Shown here in pieces: positions 44,000 to 53,206 of a stretch of DNA of 64,000 nucleotides. The stretch is taken from positions 62,001-126,000 of the forward strand of contig NZ_FOCP01000008.1 in the NCBI RefSeq assembly GCF_900110145.1. The letters run 5' to 3'. Made by a program: the position numbers and the translations under genes. This DNA is from Nitrosomonas marina. Its GTDB lineage: Bacteria > Pseudomonadota > Gammaproteobacteria > Burkholderiales > Nitrosomonadaceae. Under the pieces are notes generated by a model, which was not told the origin of the DNA, made no database searches, and saw only the letters and a program-made list of their open reading frames with translations. Numbering within the stretch: the first letter of the stretch is position 1; each line of letters opens with the position of its first letter.

Positions 44000-45385
44000 T
44001 CAGGCGTTGGCACGTTTGAGTTGCATCATTAATTTTTCATGAATACCACCAAAACCGCCATTGCTCATAATTAAAACATGATCACCGCTCACTGCGGAAT
44101 CGGCAATTTCTGAAATAAGCTGTTGCAACTCTCTGAAACACTTTGCTTTCTTACCTATAGTTGCCAACGCCTGCTCCACCCACTCGGCATCATGGCTATA
44201 GCAGAATACAACATCGGCACCGTTAAGACTGCTGGCCAGTTTTTCTCTCCATACGCCCATTTTCATGGTATTTGATCGTGGCTCCAGTACTGCAAGTATA
44301 CGTGCATCACCAATATGATCGCGCAATCCATCGATTGTTGTCTGAATCGCAGTTGGATGATGCGCAAAATCATCATATACCGTAATATTATTGGCAACAC
44401 CGCGCTTTTCCATACGGCGTTTTACGTTTTTAAACTGACCCAAGGCTTCGATGCCCGTACTGACCGGAACACCCGCGTGCCGTGCTGCAGCAAGTGCCGC
44501 CAGAGCATTGGCACGGTTATGCTGTCCCAGCAAATCCCACTGCAGCACACCTTGTAGTTCGCCCCTGAAGAATACTTCTGATACGCTCTCTTTTTGGATG
44601 ACCATATCCCACCCTGCCTGAGTACCAAACCGTTCAACCGGGGTCCAACAACCCAACTTCAACACTTGATCCAGATTCTGGTCATTTCCGTTTGCAACAA
44701 TCATTCCCTGGTTTGGTACAATCCGGACAAAATGATGAAACTGGCGAATAATTGCAGGCAGGTCATCAAAAATATCGGCATGGTCGAATTCCAGATTATT
44801 TAAAATAACAGTTTTGGGACGATAGTGAACGAATTTTGACCGTTTATCAAAAAATGCCGTATCATATTCGTCTGCCTCTATCACAAAAAACGGTGAAACC
44901 TCGCGTACTGCTGAAGGCGGTACTGACGGTATCGCGCCAATACGTGCCGACGTACCGAAGTTCTCTGGAATACCGCCTATCAGAAAACCTGGATGCATAC
45001 CGGCATATTCCAGAATCCATGCCAGCATTGAACTCGTAGTTGTTTTCCCGTGCGTGCCTGCTACCGCCAATACCCAACGGGTATTTAAAATGTTTTCAGA
45101 AAGCCACTGCGGCCCCGAAATATATGGCAAATTCTGATTCAGTATCTCCTCCATCAGCGGATTACCACGCGTAACGACATTGCCAATAACAAAAATATCC
45201 GGCTTGAGCTGGATCTGATCCGCTGAAAAACCTGATATTAACGAAATTCCCAGAGATTCCAGCTGGGTACTCATGGGCGGGTAGACATTTTGATCGCACC
45301 CGGTAACAGTATGGCCAGATTCTTTTGCAATGGCGGCTATGCCCCCCATAAAAGTCCCACAAATTCCAAGGATATGAATATGCAT
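44000..45385 (-). CDS. mpl: UDP-N-acetylmuramate:L-Ala-gamma-D-Glu-meso-DAP ligase
   Basis: A 461-residue Mur-ligase-family enzyme reusing murein tripeptide in peptidoglycan recycling. Blocks: HILGICGTFMGGIAAIAKESGHTVTGCDQNVYPPMST at the N-terminus, ATP P-loop VAGTHGKTTTSSMLAWIL near 105-122, FVIEADEYDTAFFDKRSKFVHY, NLEFDHADIF, and VYDDFAHHPTAI with the DNPR-like ligand site. The N-terminal HILGICGTFMGG distinguishes Mpl from MurC. Length is as expected. It is cytoplasmic. The upstream gene on the same strand is the fused glycosyltransferase, 64 bp away. Confidence 0.96.
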   Translation of the reverse strand: MHIHILGICGTFMGGIAAIAKESGHTVTGCDQNVYPPMSTQLESLGISLISGFSADQIQLKPDIFVIGNVVTRGNPLMEEILNQNLPYISGPQWLSENILNTRWVLAVAGTHGKTTTSSMLAWILEYAGMHPGFLIGGIPENFGTSARIGAIPSVPPSAVREVSPFFVIEADEYDTAFFDKRSKFVHYRPKTVILNNLEFDHADIFDDLPAIIRQFHHFVRIVPNQGMIVANGNDQNLDQVLKLGCWTPVERFGTQAGWDMVIQKESVSEVFFRGELQGVLQWDLLGQHNRANALAALAAARHAGVPVSTGIEALGQFKNVKRRMEKRGVANNITVYDDFAHHPTAIQTTIDGLRDHIGDARILAVLEPRSNTMKMGVWREKLASSLNGADVVFCYSHDAEWVEQALATIGKKAKCFRELQQLISEIADSAVSGDHVLIMSNGGFGGIHEKLMMQLKRANA

Positions 45386-45449
45386 GGTTATTCTTTAGTT
45401 TTTATACAATCTATGTTCATTCGAATGTAATATTAACGTATTGTACGGA

Positions 45450-47438
45450 TTATTTCCGGTTGTAATAAATGGTATACAGTTTTTGCGTCACATCACGTTT
45501 TAGTAAACGATTCCAACGGAACACGGCCACGAGTTTTACAATTAACCAGATACGTTTCAGGCTTCCCTGTTGCCATTGTCGCGCTGAATTATGAATACCT
45601 CCATCCAGTAACACAGTACGGCCAACCCTCATCATACGCAGACTGAGTTCTACATCTTCCATCAGCGGATAGCCTGGAAAACCACCTGCCCGATAGATGG
45701 CAGCTGTCCGGAAAAACTGCCCCTGATCGCCAAAACTCGCTCCACCTAGCCTTGCACGTGCATCATTGAGCATTTCAATGACAAGCAGGTATATACCTGA
45801 ACCGACAAATCGCTGCCCGACTGCTCCGCCAACAAGATCCGGATTGCGCTGCAATACATTTAGGATTCGTTGACTAACCTGCTCTTCACAAACGCTATCG
45901 GCATGCAAAACCAGCACCACATCCGAATGTGAACGCCCGACGCCTGCCAGTATTTGTGTCCCTCGTCCAGGCTGACTGTTCACCACACAAGCACCCATTT
46001 GCCGGGCAAGCGCCGGAGTCTGGTCAATCGAACCGCCATCGCACACAATAACTTCATCAGCAGGGGGATTCAGAGAATAAACCGCCTCCAGACAATCCTT
46101 GATCCGGTCTTGTTCGTTCAGCGCGGGTACGATGACCGCCAGCGTTTTGGGTATTCCCCAGTCTGTCTCCGGTTGCAGTCCGCGCACTGCAATAAACCGC
46201 AGCTCATACACCAGCACCAACAAAAAAGGCAACCACATCCACCACATGGCCCACTCTGGCAAATGCCATTCTGCTTCCTGCTGCACACTGTATAGCGATA
46301 CGAAATACAAGCCACTGGTTAGACTCAAAACCAGCCATGATAAAGCGGGATACAATACAACAAATGGGATAACCCACAAAATGTACCAATAATGCACAAC
46401 GGGTGAAAGCAACACCAGCGCCGAAATTAACAGATAAGCAGCTTTGACCGGGTTTTTGCTCATACGTATGATGCATATCATTACCAAACCAAATAAGGCC
46501 GCGACAATAAAGACCGGCCAAACGGCTTGGCCTTGCAGTGCAACATTAATTACACTGTGCACCGGACCGTTGAATGCATTCATTCCACCAAATTCCCACA
46601 ACCCCTGCAGCATATTGTGCAATGTGCCCAGAAAATATAATGAGGGTAGCAGCAGCGGAACAAGCAGCAGCCAGCTATATCGCCAGTTACAGTGCCAGAG
46701 AAATAGTGGTATCAGTACAATGGCAATTACCTTGATCTGGATGGCAATGCCCAGGCATAGCCATGCCCCGGCATATATGCGCCTGTCGGCACAAAATACT
46801 GATAACAAGATCGCCAGTATCATCAGCACATCAAAATGCGCCTCGCCTGCGAACGCGTACAGCGTTAACGGGTTCAGCGCATAAATTAAAACATTTCGCA
46901 CATCCAGGGCATATTGCCTGAGCATGAGCATCAACAGGGCCACTACGCACAGGTCGGCGATAATAAATACCAGTTTAAACGCCCATGGCGAATAAGCCAA
47001 ACTGCTGACGGCCGCAAATACCAACTCTGCCAACGGTGGATACGCTGTCAGCTTGTCCCTGTGATTCATTTTTTCCCAGTAGGCATCACGGTACACGGCA
47101 TAATGCGCATGGTCAGCCACAAACTGATATGGACTCTCTCCTGCCCTGACGATCTTTCCTTCCCACAAATAGCGGTATACATCATCAGACTCAGGCACGC
47201 CAGCCATCAACATTCGCGCACCCAGTGATATCAGCATGATTACTACAATTTTCCGGTTAATGGAAAATCCGTCCGGGAAGCTTAACCAGGCGCCCATAAA
47301 TCCTGTAAACAGAAAACAGTAGGATACAATCGTCAGCGACGCCCTGTCTGCAACGGCCCAGGGCGTCCAATGCAGTATTGCTGCAAAAACAACCAGTACC
47401 AGCGAACCAGCGAAGCCAACCATGCGAATATGAGTCAT
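45450..47438 (-). CDS. Two-domain protein: GT-C-like membrane mannosyltransferase region fused to TIGR04283-type GT2
   Basis: A 662-residue protein. Residues 1 to about 410 are hydrophobic, with roughly a dozen membrane segments, and carry SDDVYRYLWEGKIVRAGESPYQF, the pattern of polyprenol-dependent GT-C/DUF2029-like mannosyltransferases. Residues about 425-650 form a cytosolic GT2 domain: TLAVIVPALNEQDRIKDCLEAV, EVIVCDGGSIDQTPALARQMGACVV, GRGTQILAGVGRSHSDVVLVLHADS, GGAVGQRF, and GFPGYPLMEDVELSLRMMRVG, typical of TIGR04283 glycosyltransferases of the arsenosugar/lipid-glycan type. The fusion suggests one protein that makes a sugar-lipid and then uses it. Substrate is unknown. Confidence 0.85.
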   Translation of the reverse strand: MTHIRMVGFAGSLVLVVFAAILHWTPWAVADRASLTIVSYCFLFTGFMGAWLSFPDGFSINRKIVVIMLISLGARMLMAGVPESDDVYRYLWEGKIVRAGESPYQFVADHAHYAVYRDAYWEKMNHRDKLTAYPPLAELVFAAVSSLAYSPWAFKLVFIIADLCVVALLMLMLRQYALDVRNVLIYALNPLTLYAFAGEAHFDVLMILAILLSVFCADRRIYAGAWLCLGIAIQIKVIAIVLIPLFLWHCNWRYSWLLLVPLLLPSLYFLGTLHNMLQGLWEFGGMNAFNGPVHSVINVALQGQAVWPVFIVAALFGLVMICIIRMSKNPVKAAYLLISALVLLSPVVHYWYILWVIPFVVLYPALSWLVLSLTSGLYFVSLYSVQQEAEWHLPEWAMWWMWLPFLLVLVYELRFIAVRGLQPETDWGIPKTLAVIVPALNEQDRIKDCLEAVYSLNPPADEVIVCDGGSIDQTPALARQMGACVVNSQPGRGTQILAGVGRSHSDVVLVLHADSVCEEQVSQRILNVLQRNPDLVGGAVGQRFVGSGIYLLVIEMLNDARARLGGASFGDQGQFFRTAAIYRAGGFPGYPLMEDVELSLRMMRVGRTVLLDGGIHNSARQWQQGSLKRIWLIVKLVAVFRWNRLLKRDVTQKLYTIYYNRK

Positions 47439-47493
47439 CGCTTCAGCCGTCTATGCAATTGATAATTGTATTGATCAGGTTGGGTTTTGCGCT

Positions 47494-48975
47494 TTATGAA
47501 TCGTTCTGAATCCCTTCTCTGAAGGAACAAAAACCCACCCATAGGAAACCGCACGCATAAATCAGCAAAAACGGTCCGACCATATAATGCTCTGCTTCAA
47601 GATAGATAACAAGACTCAGCGCACAATACAATCCCAGGATTATTTCGAGTACTGGTAATACTGGCGCTTTTACACGGTAGGCCCGCAAACGCCTGTCCGA
47701 TTTGCCCAGATCACTGTTGCCGCTTTTTGGAGTGCGTACGAAACCGCTCTTCATGTTGAAAATCGCTTCAAAGACCGCGCGCGTATTTGACAGCGCAATG
47801 CCCACTCCAACGCACATCAATGCCGGTAGAAAAAACAATTTTTTTAAACCTGCCCGAGTAGCAACCTGGCTGGTTACGTACAGCGTGTTGGGCCCGCAGA
47901 CCGCAACCAGAATACACAACATAAAAAAAATCATCAATTGCCAGGGAATCTGCATATCCAGCGTTAATAATACGGGTAGGGTCAGCATGGACAGAAGCGT
48001 CATAATCGGGTGAATGCTGTAATGCGTTAAGTGCAAAAACGCCTGGATTTTGGCCACCGTGGGGGCCTGTGAATGCAATACCCGTGGATAAAGCTTGATA
48101 GCCGTCTGTATAGAACCTTTCGCCCAGCGGAACTGCTGGCTTTTAAACGCTGTATAGGACTGGGGCAGTTCGGCTGGCACAACGACATCGGCAAGAAAAC
48201 CAGCACGCCAACCGGTCAACTGACAGCGGTAAGATAAATCCATGTCCTCAGTCAGTGTATCCGCCTGCCAGCCACCCGCGTCTTTGATAGCAGCTTTACG
48301 CCAAAGCCCCGCTGTACCATTAAAGTTCATAAAGAATCCACTATAGGCGCGTGCGCTTTGTTCAATCATGAAATGCCCGTCTATCCCGAGGCCTTGGGCT
48401 TGCGTCAGAACAGAATGGCCTGCATTGAGATGCCCCCAGCGCGCCTGCACAAAAGCAAGCCCGCTATCGGCAAGCAGAGGCGGCACCATTCGCTTCAGGA
48501 AGTTATCTGGCGGAACAAAATCGCTGTCAAAAATCGCGATAAGTTCGCCTTTGCAAATCTGCAGTCCCTCCTGGAGTGCACCAGCCTTGTATCCCTGGCG
48601 GTTTTTGCGCCTGATCACGTGTATGTCCACGCCAGAAGCGCGTAACGATGTCACCACCGCATCGACAATCAATCTGGTCTCATCGGTTGAATCATCGAGA
48701 ATCTGGATTTCGTGCCGTGACACCGGATAATCCATCGCAACGACCGCCCGAATAACACGTTCAGCTACATTTGCCTCGTTATACAACGGAATTTGCGTGG
48801 TCACATGTGGCAACTGCTCCGGGGTGACATTTACAGTACGCTGCGAATCTGTGTACCGAGAAACGTTGGGGCGCGTATTCCAGAAACACCACACCATGTA
48901 ATAACAATTCACTCCATAGGCAAACAGTGTCAAAATGCAGAGAACATAAATACTGAATAATAAGATCTCTGTCAT
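47494..48975 (-). CDS. Processive GT2 glycosyltransferase, cellulose-synthase/mannan-synthase-like
   Basis: A 493-residue inner-membrane glycosyltransferase. After one N-terminal membrane segment (residues 3-28) comes the GT2 catalytic domain: HVTTQIPLYNEANVAERVIRAVVAMDYP near 55, QILDDSTDETRLIVD, GYKAGALQEGLQICKGELIAIFDSDFVPP (DxD), LTEDMDLSYRCQLTGW (TED), and QQFRWAKGSIQ (QxxRW), the processive signature. Four to five C-terminal membrane helices form the export channel. The lack of a PilZ domain and the QQFRWAKG sequence favour the CslA/mannan-like branch. It lies 55 bp upstream of the fused glycosyltransferase on the same strand. Confidence 0.9.
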   Translation of the reverse strand: MTEILLFSIYVLCILTLFAYGVNCYYMVWCFWNTRPNVSRYTDSQRTVNVTPEQLPHVTTQIPLYNEANVAERVIRAVVAMDYPVSRHEIQILDDSTDETRLIVDAVVTSLRASGVDIHVIRRKNRQGYKAGALQEGLQICKGELIAIFDSDFVPPDNFLKRMVPPLLADSGLAFVQARWGHLNAGHSVLTQAQGLGIDGHFMIEQSARAYSGFFMNFNGTAGLWRKAAIKDAGGWQADTLTEDMDLSYRCQLTGWRAGFLADVVVPAELPQSYTAFKSQQFRWAKGSIQTAIKLYPRVLHSQAPTVAKIQAFLHLTHYSIHPIMTLLSMLTLPVLLTLDMQIPWQLMIFFMLCILVAVCGPNTLYVTSQVATRAGLKKLFFLPALMCVGVGIALSNTRAVFEAIFNMKSGFVRTPKSGNSDLGKSDRRLRAYRVKAPVLPVLEIILGLYCALSLVIYLEAEHYMVGPFLLIYACGFLWVGFCSFREGIQNDS

Positions 48976-49170
48976 TGAGTCATGAAAATGATTGAAAATT
49001 GAAAGTATAAATGCAGTTTGTGCAGCTATTTATTAACGCGTTTCAGCATCTGTGCAAACGTGATATTTGTTCAATTATTCTTTTCGGTCACTTTCGTTAT
49101 AACAGCAGTAACCAATTGATTGTAATTTTATTATGCTAACATTCTACTGTGATGATTGATCGATGACCAG

Positions 49171-50325
49171 ATGATGAACGAAAAAAAGTGGTGGCTGATT
49201 TCAGCGGTGATATCTGTTGCACTGTTGATGCTTTTATCTTATCAGTGGATCAGAATGAACACGTATGAAGTTGCCCGAACGGAACTGGTCAATGAAACCA
49301 TGACGAATGCTTATTTACAAAAAAACTGGGAAGGCGTACATCGAGAATATGGTTACGCCTCTCAGCCCACGCTAAAGATCAAAACCGGTGTTTATATTCA
49401 ATCACTGAAATTTTCCAATGCATCCGATGTCGAGCTATCCGGATATATCTGGCAACGGTATCAGGATGGCGTTCACGATGCAATCAAACCCTCTCAGTCC
49501 GAAGCCGGTTTCGTTTTACCGGAGCAAGTCAACTCCGGAGATACTGTTGCACCACAGGAGGCATACCGGTTGCGCGCCAGCGGCGAAGAAGTAATCGGCT
49601 GGTATTTCGAGTCCATAATCCGACAACCATTTGAATACAGGCTTTATCCTTTTGACCACAAAACTGTCTGGCTACGAATGTGGCATTATGATTTTTCAAA
49701 AAACATCGTGCTGGTACCGGATTTTGACGCCTATCAGTCAACAGCGCCAGGCAACGTCTTCGGCATCGAAAAAAATATTGTCTTGGGTACCTGGAATCGT
49801 GAAAGCACGTATTTTGATTACAAACATTCCAGTTATGACACTGACTTTGGCATCGCAAATTATATCGGGCAAAAGAACTTTCCCGAATTGCATTTCAACA
49901 TTGTGGTGAAGCGCAAATTCGAGAATGCGTTTATTATTTATCTGTTGCCGATTGTACTTGTCGCTACGCTGCTTTTCGCCGCCCTGTTGACGGTCAGCAA
50001 GCAACCCGAGCTGATCAATAAACACGGCTTTAACACATCAGGTTTCATTGGCGCCTGCTCTGCGTTGTTTTTTGTAGTGATGCTTGCACACATCCAACTC
50101 AGAGAACAGTTCTCGGGCTCCGGAATCGTGTACATGGAGTATTTCTATATACTTATGTATGTCTTTCTTGTAGCTGCAGTTGTGAACACTTACATATTTT
50201 CAATGGGTATCGCCAGATGGTTAACTTTCATTCATTTTCGCGACAATCTGATACCCAAGCTGGCGTACTGGCCGTCAACCCTGACAGCCATTATTCTTAT
50301 TACCGAAGTAAATATTATGAATTAA
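49171..50325 (+). CDS. Putative pentameric ligand-gated ion channel-like membrane protein
   Basis: A 384-residue protein. There is an N-terminal signal anchor (about 8-26), a long extracytoplasmic beta-rich domain (30-245) and then four membrane helices at about 252-274, 288-308, 319-344 and 366-380. Matches to Cys-loop-type channels: PTLKIKTGVYIQSLKF for the first beta-strands, YRLYPFDHKTVWLRM at 157-169 for the FPFD-x-Q block, a conserved Pro260 in the first helix after ELHFNIVVKRK, and a second helix ending near an Arg at 311. There are no Cys-loop cysteines, as in other prokaryotic members. Start ATG 49171 or 49174, without a clear ribosome binding site. Homology is inferred by eye; a family name is not certain. 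Confidence 0.6.
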   Translation: MMNEKKWWLISAVISVALLMLLSYQWIRMNTYEVARTELVNETMTNAYLQKNWEGVHREYGYASQPTLKIKTGVYIQSLKFSNASDVELSGYIWQRYQDGVHDAIKPSQSEAGFVLPEQVNSGDTVAPQEAYRLRASGEEVIGWYFESIIRQPFEYRLYPFDHKTVWLRMWHYDFSKNIVLVPDFDAYQSTAPGNVFGIEKNIVLGTWNRESTYFDYKHSSYDTDFGIANYIGQKNFPELHFNIVVKRKFENAFIIYLLPIVLVATLLFAALLTVSKQPELINKHGFNTSGFIGACSALFFVVMLAHIQLREQFSGSGIVYMEYFYILMYVFLVAAVVNTYIFSMGIARWLTFIHFRDNLIPKLAYWPSTLTAIILITEVNIMN

Positions 50326-50439
50326 TTGCTTCATCCTGAACAAAACTGCCGGGTATCTTTCAAGCTGATGCCAGTGCTGGTATTCCTGATAAAACCATTA
50401 CATAATCATGTGCAGAATTTGCTGGATACAAGCTATGTG

Positions 50440-51350
50440 TTAAGTTGTCAGACCAATAATCCCTTGGTAAATTGCCTTGATTTTGAGATCTGTATACGCA
50501 TCCAGGTTTGTATCCACGGTACCACCCGATGGATGAATCTTGATCAGTTTACGGCCACTGTAGGTTGCTTCGAAATGTGCATAGCCGGCTGTCGGGACCA
50601 TTGTAGCCTCGTACGCGTTTAAATCCGGACTAAAGTCTTCCTGATTCATCAAGGCCTGCACGGCGACCGCGTGGAAATCGAGCATCTTGGATTTTGAGGC
50701 AAAAAATAGTCGATCTTATTCACCTCGGACGATACCGCGGGTCCGCCGCCGTGCTGTTGCCTTAATCGTCCGCTATCGGCACCTTGCACAAAGTATAAGG
50801 TTGGCAGTCTACCTTCAGCCTTTGTCAGAAACTTGAGATTGGCGGCACTGAACAAAGCCGGCACGTCTTTATCCTTACTCTTCGCCACCTGGATTGCATT
50901 CAACAGACTTTGTTTCGCAGACAGGTTCCGTGCTTCATTGGTTGTAAAATCATGCACGGTTTCTGACCAGTCCCAGTTTGCTATGATAATTTTTTCCGCC
51001 TTGTCAGCGGATTCGGCTAACAACTGTGCAGTATCTATATCCGCGCCGTCCAGCTTGATGACTCTTTGTGCCACAGTAGCAGGGAAAACAGGACTGGGTC
51101 GAATGCTGTCTGGCTTTGCCTGCCTGTACTGCGCAGTTATTCGCGGACTGTTCTGTATAGAGTGAATCTGTTTACGCTGCGCGACCATTTTGGGACTGTT
51201 ATGGATGTCCGCAATCATTGTCCGCTGTGCAATCATTTCAGCGCTGTTTTACAGATTGCCTGCTGAATATTGGCGCCGGAGACTTGCATCCGCAGCAGCC
51301 CGCGAAAACGCCTCCCGGCGCTCCGGTGTTATTGAACGTGTTTTTTTCAT
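50440..51350 (-). pseudogene. Disrupted gene, DUF4157/eCIS-cargo-like N-terminal motifs
   Basis: A reading frame starts at an ATG at 51350 behind a strong AAGGAGGGG site, is stopped by TAA at 51249-51251 (codon 34), continues in frame as 196 codons from 51236 (MIAQRTMIADIHNSP), and then shifts +1 in a T6 run around 50690 to continue in the frame ending at 50440 (MLDFHAVAVQALMNQ). The repeated element NSPxMxAQRxxI-type (about every 15-17 residues) is reminiscent of the linker of DUF4157-type proteins associated with extracellular contractile injection systems. Central parts have an NWDWSETVHDF and IDYF-like soluble protein. Two lesions in one locus suggest decay; a sequencing error in the homopolymer is the main alternative for one of them. 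Confidence 0.6.
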
Positions 51351-51529
51351 GCCCCTCCTTTATCTTCGGGCCAAATCAGGCCCCACCTTGAAAACGCTAC
51401 GAATACCAGCCACAAACATACAGCTTGGAATCAGGCACTATTTGGCTAGAAGCTGATACCTGATTCATCGTTTGTCCATGAACTACCCACGACGCCTACT
51501 GATACAGTTTATCCCAGAGGCCTGTCATC

Positions 51530-52435
51530 TCAATCTGCATGACGGTCCAGATAAACTTCACGCGCCGCAAAAGGCACCTGTTCGGCTTTGACAAGCTTGC
51601 TGTTTATGTTTTTCAGATAATTGGCAATCAAATGTTCCTTGATACTTTCATGATCGAGATTGTTCCAGAAACCTTCCACTTTTTTCGTATCAGCCTGATG
51701 TTGCTCAAGATAAATATATTCTTCACCTTTCAAAAGAATCACTTCGTCACCCATGTGTTCATAGCCGCCATGCAGCGCATTCACCAGTGTTACTGGCGGC
51801 AGTAGCGGAACAACATCATTTTCATCGACAATTCGTGTTAACGGAAGCGAATGGTACCGCGCTACACCCTGTTTATTGGTAAATTTTGGCTGGCCGAAAT
51901 TGACCAGCCGCTGAACCTCGTAACCATCTTCATGCAGATATATCATCAATAAAGCGGCAATTGCCGCACCCAACGAATGGCCTGTCAGCCTCACTGCATG
52001 ATCTTTTTTCAAAAAAGGCAGAATATCCTGGTAAATCTTGAATGTGTCCTCGTCAAACCCCTTATGGACATAAATGCCAAGCCTGTCATTTTTTGATTCG
52101 ATGTATTCCACGTCTTCTATGATATTTTTAAGGTTGGCAGTTCCACGAATACTGATAATCTGAATATTGCGTGCCGTGTCAAACTCCAGAAAATACTGCA
52201 CCTGAGTATCGCCAACCTGTGCGACACGCACTGTGTCGGGAAAGGCCGTTTTAATTTCCGCTTCCGAATCATAAGCTGCGCTCGCACGCACGGCGTACCA
52301 TTTAACAGTATTGAAATCGATATTCTTCTCGACATCCGGTACTAGCGACACCACATCATTCTCTTGCATATTACAACCAGAACCAACGGATAAGATCAGT
52401 GCAACAACAGAAAGAACTGTTTGATGTACGCGCAT
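51530..52435 (-). CDS. Class 3 lipase family lipoprotein
   Basis: A 301-residue alpha/beta hydrolase. The signal ends at a lipobox-like SVGSGCNMQ with Cys21. The catalytic serine lies in LTGHSLGAAIAALLMIYL (GxSxG) near 150, the aspartate is probably in TRIVDENDVVPLLPP, and the histidine in LDHESIKEHLIANYL. These are the lipase_3 pattern (NFGQPKFTNK also). It would be anchored to the outer or inner membrane facing the periplasm. The start ATG at 52435 is clear. The broken DUF4157-like gene is next on the same strand. Confidence 0.88.
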   Translation of the reverse strand: MRVHQTVLSVVALILSVGSGCNMQENDVVSLVPDVEKNIDFNTVKWYAVRASAAYDSEAEIKTAFPDTVRVAQVGDTQVQYFLEFDTARNIQIISIRGTANLKNIIEDVEYIESKNDRLGIYVHKGFDEDTFKIYQDILPFLKKDHAVRLTGHSLGAAIAALLMIYLHEDGYEVQRLVNFGQPKFTNKQGVARYHSLPLTRIVDENDVVPLLPPVTLVNALHGGYEHMGDEVILLKGEEYIYLEQHQADTKKVEGFWNNLDHESIKEHLIANYLKNINSKLVKAEQVPFAAREVYLDRHAD

Positions 52436-52579
52436 GATTTAAGTCTCCTTATTTCAATAATATAGCGGAACTGCTTTGGTCAGCTGTTTCAGTCAGTCGA
52501 TTTGTATGCTATCCGGAAATACACGATGAGATAAGCCTAACCACTGCAGGGAACAGGTACTTTCCAAGCTGGTTTCATA

Positions 52580-52951
52580 TCACAAGCGCCCGCTCGATTG
52601 CATGCGCCGCTTGACCATCCAGCGATAAAGTGAAGACAGCACAGGTCGAATCACCGGCAATCCGATCAGCCAGGCCAGCGGTTTTAGTCGCGGGACTCGA
52701 CGCATTAACAGAATATAGGCGTCCAGTTCTGAATGAACATGCTGGTTCTCATCACGCACATGCAACTCCGTTTTGGCTTTGTACGGATCAATACCCATGC
52801 TGCGTAACTGGTCATCTTGGCCGGTAATATCAAACCAGTCGACATCCGCACCTGTTTCACCGGCCATTTTTTCATAGTTTTCCCGGTCTTCGACACAACT
52901 TTGGCAGGCACCATCATAATAAACGGTGATTTTTTCCTTGGTCTGTTCCAT
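52580..52951 (-). CDS. DCC/DUF393 family thioredoxin-like protein
   Basis: A 123-residue protein from the ATG at 52951 (MEQTKEKITVYYDGACQSCVEDRENY); a longer TTG start adds ten cysteine-rich residues that are not conserved. The block YYDGACQSC is the DxxCxxC-type motif of DUF393 (DCC) proteins, small thiol-disulfide-like proteins. Following segments have DAYILLMRRVP and PVIRPVLSSLYRWM. Function unknown; it may act on cytoplasmic thiols. Confidence 0.87.
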   Translation of the reverse strand: MEQTKEKITVYYDGACQSCVEDRENYEKMAGETGADVDWFDITGQDDQLRSMGIDPYKAKTELHVRDENQHVHSELDAYILLMRRVPRLKPLAWLIGLPVIRPVLSSLYRWMVKRRMQSSGRL

Positions 52952-53206
52952 TCTCAATACCCGGATACAACAACAGATCAATGCATTGTAGCTGAATAGT
53001 TATATTTATAGATGTTTGTATAGCACCTGAAATATATTTCATTATTTGTTCAATTTATTGAAGGTTTATTACCGAATTATTAACTGGTTATTATGACAAG
53101 CAGAATTTGTAGCCGTCACAATCACACAGTTATATAATCATGTCAGGCGAACACGTAACGTCCCGAACTTCACTTTTAAATATCCTAATTATTTACCGGA
53201 TAACCA

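Noticed and set aside
50326..50622. A 98-codon plus-strand frame after the channel-like gene
   Set aside because: Antisense to the continuation of the broken DUF4157-like gene, which explains its openness.
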